Source: CAZHUM01 sp046484045 (GTDB lineage: Archaea > Thermoplasmatota > Thermoplasmata > Halarchaeoplasmatales > Halarchaeoplasmataceae). Taken from it: a stretch of 32,851 bases of DNA. The notes beneath the pieces were generated by a model. It worked only from the letters and a program-made list of their open reading frames with translations. It did no database searches and was not told the origin of the DNA. Each line of letters starts with the position of its first letter. The stretch's first letter is position 1. Position numbers and translations under genes: made by a program. Where the stretch lies: assembly GCA_046484045.1 (NCBI GenBank), contig JAWOBZ010000009.1:1-32851 (forward strand), written 5' to 3'. Shown one piece after another: positions 31,213-32,851 of this stretch.

Positions 31213-32157
31213 TCAACCTCTTTTATTAACCCATACTGCATAAATAGTGAATCCCATAATAAATGTTACTGCCAATCCAAGTAGAACCCAAAAATTGTAT
31301 GTAGAATATTCTTTTATCTCCAGAGTAAAAGATGCGTTGACAGATCCTGTATAGTTATCGAATGTTGTCATAGTTAAGTATGGTTGTCCTGTAACTTTCA
31401 TACTCATATAGTCTAATTTTTTCTTTAAATCCTTACTTTCATCATAATCCGATAAAAGGCTCCCGTCTGAATCACCAAAAGCATATGCTTTAACTGGAAT
31501 ATCCGTTTTCAAGGTCAATTCTAAATATTCGTATTCTCCCTTGAATCCTTTTATCCAACTCCATGAAACTCCGTACAAATTATATGTAATCGCTCTTCCT
31601 TCGAAACTCACGTCTTGAGGTTTATTGATTAAGTCATCCCATTCTTTACAGATGCAAAATATTATCTCACATCCTCCTCTTGAATTGATTTTCACATACT
31701 TTGAATCACCATAGTTATGTGTATCTGGTCCGCCACCACCTACATTAGTTCTAAGGTTATCTCGAGTAAAGATATATTTTCCCTCCTCGTTAACAATACT
31801 TATATTAGCTCTTTTATCCAGGGGTGGAGGTTGATATTCCTCGCTCCATTCTTCCGCCTCTTCTGGCGGTTGTTGGTAACCTTGAAACTCTTCATCCCAC
31901 AAAAAGTCATGGCTTATCGATACATTATTCCAATAGTGGGGAACGGTAAAATTGTAAGATTCACCATTTCTATAGTGATGTGGGAAGAATGTATGTTCAA
32001 AATATTCTAAGTGCATTTCGTGGCTGTAATATTTTGGGGGATCCATTTTTTCCGCAGGGGTAGTTCTTCTCGATTGAACTGGTATAGAAAATATGTTTAT
32101 GATCAATAACATTGTTATTATCAATATACTACCTAAAGTTTTTTTTCTTATTTTCAT
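31213..32157 (-). CDS. Exported membrane-tethered protein, first gene of ABC operon
   Basis: Predicted 314 residues. The signal segment is MKIRKKTLGSILIITMLLII to about 28. The outside region is rich in His, Pro and aromatic residues, with an acidic PPEEAEEWSEEYQPPP stretch near residue 95, TNVGGGGPDTHNYGDS near 138, and two close cysteines (CEIIFCIC). A C-terminal helix (about 288-308) ends in KRG. This is the same plan as the last gene of the operon. A long TA run upstream gives a TATA box and a leader of about 10 bases. It may collect substrate for, or be moved or processed with, the ABC transporter. No family recognised. Confidence 0.7.
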   Translation of the reverse strand: MKIRKKTLGSILIITMLLIINIFSIPVQSRRTTPAEKMDPPKYYSHEMHLEYFEHTFFPHHYRNGESYNFTVPHYWNNVSISHDFLWDEEFQGYQQPPEEAEEWSEEYQPPPLDKRANISIVNEEGKYIFTRDNLRTNVGGGGPDTHNYGDSKYVKINSRGGCEIIFCICKEWDDLINKPQDVSFEGRAITYNLYGVSWSWIKGFKGEYEYLELTLKTDIPVKAYAFGDSDGSLLSDYDESKDLKKKLDYMSMKVTGQPYLTMTTFDNYTGSVNASFTLEIKEYSTYNFWVLLGLAVTFIMGFTIYAVWVNKRG

Positions 32158-32227
32158 CCTATATATATGTTATTAGAAAGTCTTATATATATATATATAT
32201 CGAAATTTAAGTTTTTGAGGTGAAAAT
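32158..32227. promoter_or_regulatory. Divergent promoter with (TA)n run
   Basis: Seventy bases between the ABC operon and the secreted protein gene. A TA-dinucleotide run (about 32184-32200) can serve as the TATA box in both directions. On the plus strand GAGGTGA at 32217-32223 is the ribosome site. Length changes in the run could alter expression of both sides. Confidence 0.5.
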
Positions 32228-32851
32228 GTGAAAAACTTATCAAATGATAGAAGAAAAAAGGGTTTTGCCTTTTCGATGGGGATCCTAATTTTCTTAATGG
32301 GATTTTTTCCATTGATACAAGGCATTGGAAAAGGAAGTAGCCCATACTATGATTTGGTTTATCAAGATGGTGATGCCTATGTGAAAATCTTTGATAAATC
32401 AAAAGCTGAAGCAAGAGTATATGTTTGGGATGGAACATCCGGTGCAGACGACTACCATATATCCTATGTCTATCTTAAAAAGGAGGATAGTTCGTGGGAA
32501 ATTGAAAAAGTAGATACATGGATCGATACTTCAGACGACGGAGATACCTGGACATATAATAACGACGGAATCCATAGTCCATTCCCAAGAGATGGAGGAG
32601 ATGGATATGATACCAGTTCATTCCATACGGCTATTGGAGGTCATTCAGGAGCCTATGTAGATGTCGGTTGGACTCAAGTAGCATACAAAGATTTCGATGT
32701 GACGGATAATACTGACCAGTGGGATTTTTACTGGAACAGTGATTCTGGAGAAACTAACGACTGGGATGGAGCCTGTCATGGCGGTGTATTCGATACAGAC
32801 GATGATCTGCCGAGTGCTTGGGGCTGGTGTAGAATAAGAGTATCAGATGGC
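32228..32851 (+). CDS. Secreted protein, unknown function (3' partial)
   Basis: The frame opens with GTG at 32228 and stays open for 208 codons to the end of the window. GAGGTGA lies 4-5 bases upstream. The N-terminus VKNLSNDRRKKGFAFSMGIL is followed by a hydrophobic stretch, IFLMGFFPLIQGIG, making a signal peptide with cleavage near residue 34. The mature part is acidic and rich in Asp, Gly, Tyr and Trp (DTSDDGDTWTYNNDG, DQWDFYWNSDSGE), as in calcium-binding or adhesive surface domains. It is divergent from the ABC operon with a shared promoter, so it could be linked to it. No family recognised; the C-terminus is missing. Confidence 0.7.
   Translation, partial: MKNLSNDRRKKGFAFSMGILIFLMGFFPLIQGIGKGSSPYYDLVYQDGDAYVKIFDKSKAEARVYVWDGTSGADDYHISYVYLKKEDSSWEIEKVDTWIDTSDDGDTWTYNNDGIHSPFPRDGGDGYDTSSFHTAIGGHSGAYVDVGWTQVAYKDFDVTDNTDQWDFYWNSDSGETNDWDGACHGGVFDTDDDLPSAWGWCRIRVSDG

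Noticed and set aside
1..32851. CRISPR array, insertion sequence, integrase or attachment sites
   Set aside because: No regular repeat-spacer pattern, transposase-like protein, terminal inverted repeats or tRNA-linked direct repeats were seen.

Overview
The window is a gene-dense piece of an archaeal chromosome. The informational machinery is archaeal: TBP, Orc1/Cdc6, MCM, NMD3, Nop5, Cdc48 and an S26B-type signal peptidase. Many starts lie about 25-35 bases after a TATA box with no Shine-Dalgarno site, so leaderless genes look common; others have GGTGAT- or GGAGG-type sites. PKD/CARDB surface proteins, an acetate-uptake transporter, a DUF5611 protein and an acyl-CoA dehydrogenase/Etf operon suggest an uncultured member of the Thermoplasmatota. 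That placement is inference; I see no rRNA or tRNA gene to fix it.

Layout. 1-1642: 3' part of an AT-rich surface protein gene. 1728-2692: a ferritin-like protein and, convergent, a SAM methyltransferase. 2821-6094: operon for an acyl-CoA dehydrogenase, EtfB, and an EtfA carrying an N-terminal two-cluster ferredoxin domain. 6106-8732: a DUF401 transporter, a small membrane protein, and a membrane-anchored protein with three zinc ribbons. 8740-12943, minus strand: KsgA, PRC-barrel protein, Cdc48 and a membrane protein. 13049-15088: a possible 27-residue leader peptide, a NifX-like protein and, on the opposite strand, an AbrB-like protein, NadE and a UPF0200-type kinase. 15255-19740: MCM, DUF424, NMD3 and Nop5. 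19757-22884: an LSm-like protein, a PIN-like protein with a coiled coil, and two membrane proteins. 22950-25590: two tandem 55-residue ferredoxins, dCMP deaminase, TBP and signal peptidase. 25608-27333: orc1/cdc6 and the only gene-free stretch above 300 bases, a candidate replication origin. 27334-28763: DUF402, acetate transporter and DUF5611. 28797-32157: an AT-rich four-gene ABC transporter operon whose first and last genes encode exported, membrane-tethered proteins. 32228-end: start of a divergent secreted protein gene.

The core genes cover replication, transcription, rRNA modification, ribosome maturation and protein quality control. The metabolic genes fit growth on organic acids or amino acids: acetate uptake, acyl-CoA oxidation or reduction, Etf and ferredoxins. 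The two AT-rich ends carry surface and export functions and look like the more variable part.

Most worth a second look: the orc1-linked origin candidate with repeated ATTTCATGTGGA boxes; the ABC operon, whose ATPase has no standard start codon before its conserved N-terminus; and the ferredoxin pair in which one copy has lost a cluster cysteine.
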